Below, in pieces: positions 63,153 through 64,000 of a stretch of DNA of 64,000 nucleotides. The DNA comes from [Clostridium] scindens. GTDB taxonomy: Bacteria > Bacillota > Clostridia > Lachnospirales > Lachnospiraceae. Made by a program: the position numbers and the translations under genes. Where the stretch lies: the NCBI RefSeq assembly GCF_019597925.1, contig NZ_CP080442.1, positions 3,797,501 to 3,861,500 on the forward strand, written 5' to 3'. Position 1 is the first letter of the stretch; each line of letters begins with the position of its first letter. The notes under the pieces were generated by a model. It had not been told where the DNA came from. It ran no database searches and worked only from the letters and a program-made list of their open reading frames with translations.

Positions 63153-63200
63153 CAGGCCGAGCCCAAAGCGTTGTCAGAAAACGCCTTTGGGCACAGCCTG
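63153..63200 (-). terminator. Long hairpin between binding-protein and ATPase genes
   Basis: Extended stem on the minus strand: CAGGC..GCCCAAAGGCGTT pairing with AACGC..TTTGGGC..GCCTG, followed by TTTTATT. Likely a partial terminator or stabilising hairpin that makes the binding protein more abundant than the other subunits (a known pattern in such operons). Confidence 0.75.
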
Positions 63201-63208
63201 CCTAGCCA

Positions 63209-64000
63209 TTATTCGTTTTCGTACACTTCTTCTTTTGTCTGATAGCCGTCTGCAATTATCGTATCGTCAATATTATCCTTATCCACAGCAAAACTTTCCA
63301 GCGCAATCGTGGGCACATCCTTATATCCATTATCCATCACGGAATTCGTCTCCACTTCTTTGCCTTCTATCAGTGCAAACGCCGCTTCCATACTGGCCTT
63401 GGACAATGCGCTGCTCGGCTTATATACAGTCAGCGACTGAAAGCCTTTTACAATATTCTGGCAGCCCAGCAGATCCGCATCCTGTCCGGTTACAACAACC
63501 TTTCCCTGGAGATTCTTATTCGTCAAAGCCTGTATTGCGCCATTTGCCATATTATCGTTGGCACAAAGAATTGCCTGAATGTCATCATTGTTGGCAGTCA
63601 GCGCATCTTCCGCATACTGCAGCGCAATCTCCGGCGACCAGTTATCGCAGAACTGTTCGTATACGATCTCTATATCTCCGGATTCCACATATTGATCCAG
63701 CACCTCATGCCAGCCATTTTTGATCAGCGTTGCGTTATTTGAAGCCTGGCCGCCACAAAGGAGAACGTACTTTCCCTTAGGAGCCTTATCTACGGCATAG
63801 GACGCCATCTTCTTGCCAACCTCTGTAGAATCGAACGTAACATTATAATCCAGATCCGCGTTCAGAACAATTTGATCATAGGAAATCACCGGCACGTTTT
63901 CCGCATGGGCTTTTTCTACGATAGGCTCCGATGAGCCATCATCCACCGGAAGCACGATAAGAGCGTCGCACCCCTGTGCCAGCAGATTCTCGCACTGGCT
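63209..64000 (-). CDS. Sugar ABC transporter substrate-binding protein, 5'-truncated by the window
   Basis: Visible C-terminal 263 residues of a periplasmic-binding-protein type I (RbsB/XylF-like); the start lies beyond the right edge and the frame is open to base 64000, so the internal GTG at 63955 is not the start. Segments: GCDALIVLPVDDGS, VPVISYDQIVLNADLDYNV, GKYVLLCGGQASNNATL, AILCANDNMANGAIQAL, VVVTGQDADLLGCQNIV. The ASNNA, WSPEIALQYAE and GQDAD patterns are those of XylF-type lipoproteins. In this locus the ligand is probably a cyclitol or an inositol-like sugar. Confidence 0.9.
   Translation of the reverse strand, partial: SQCENLLAQGCDALIVLPVDDGSSEPIVEKAHAENVPVISYDQIVLNADLDYNVTFDSTEVGKKMASYAVDKAPKGKYVLLCGGQASNNATLIKNGWHEVLDQYVESGDIEIVYEQFCDNWSPEIALQYAEDALTANNDDIQAILCANDNMANGAIQALTNKNLQGKVVVTGQDADLLGCQNIVKGFQSLTVYKPSSALSKASMEAAFALIEGKEVETNSVMDNGYKDVPTIALESFAVDKDNIDDTIIADGYQTKEEVYENE

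Noticed and set aside
50102..64000. Standard Bacillus-type iol operon
   Set aside because: No iolB, iolC, iolD or iolE homologue is seen; the enzymes match the IolM-IolN-IolO route instead.
1..64000. tRNA, rRNA, IS elements, prophage or attachment sites
   Set aside because: None were recognised by eye on either strand; a tRNAscan or IS search would be decisive.

Overview
The window looks like a chromosomal segment of a gut Lachnospiraceae (Clostridium cluster XIVa; the [Clostridium] scindens / Dorea / Faecalicatena group is my best guess, not proven). The reasons are strong Shine-Dalgarno sites (GGAGG-type) before nearly every gene, class C sortase pili, a V-type ATPase operon, a type III CoA-transferase/Etf operon and Firmicute-type promoters. 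There is no rRNA, tRNA, CRISPR array, IS element or phage. Most genes lie on the minus strand.

Region 1 (1-16.9 kb, minus): a cell-surface fibre locus. One operon starts near 13.56 kb and runs through a small unknown protein, a 1865-residue double-VWA adhesin, a major SpaA-type pilin, two class C sortases, a minor pilin, two TasA/CalY-like proteins, a KTGD-anchored surface protein and a MucBP-type protein cut by the left edge. Next to it are a peptidoglycan hydrolase (glucosaminidase plus M23) and a BTAD-type regulator with a GGDEF-like tail. The promoters of the pilus operon and of the hydrolase share a direct heptamer repeat with 12-bp period upstream of the -10 box, the architecture of SARP/BTAD-activated promoters.

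Region 2 (17.0-25.6 kb, minus): a nine-gene V-type ATPase operon (G/H, C, I, K, F, E, A, B, D). The I subunit is split by a +1 frameshift near 22.78 kb.

Region 3 (25.7-43.2 kb, mixed strands): housekeeping and signalling genes. These are trmB, a tiny basic protein, a thioredoxin, a DUF1002 protein, glgB, a 1025-residue TPR/acidic/CbbX-like AAA protein, an NTF2-GGDEF-EAL protein, a 780-nt AT-rich transcription unit with no recognisable protein, bioY under a BirA operator, an ECF sigma factor with a beta-propeller anti-sigma-like partner, and an aconitase-family hydratase behind a PucR/CdaR-type regulator.

Region 4 (43.3-64 kb): a plus-strand GntR/FCD regulator faces two long minus-strand operons. 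The right one (64.0 to 53.4 kb) carries a ribose-type ABC transporter, a VOC protein, IolG, an old-yellow-enzyme family oxidoreductase, IolM, an MFS transporter and an alcohol dehydrogenase. The left one (53.2 to 44.1 kb) starts at a strong promoter overlapped by a GTATAC-type palindrome and carries IolO, a transaldolase, IolN, then enoyl-CoA hydratase, type III CoA-transferase, acyl-CoA dehydrogenase, EtfB, EtfA and a 3-hydroxyisobutyrate-dehydrogenase-like enzyme. This joins a Thermotoga-type inositol route (IolG-IolM-IolN-IolO) to a carnitine-like acyl-CoA module (CaiD/CaiB/CaiA/FixAB-like). The combination is the best candidate here for an undescribed catabolic system.
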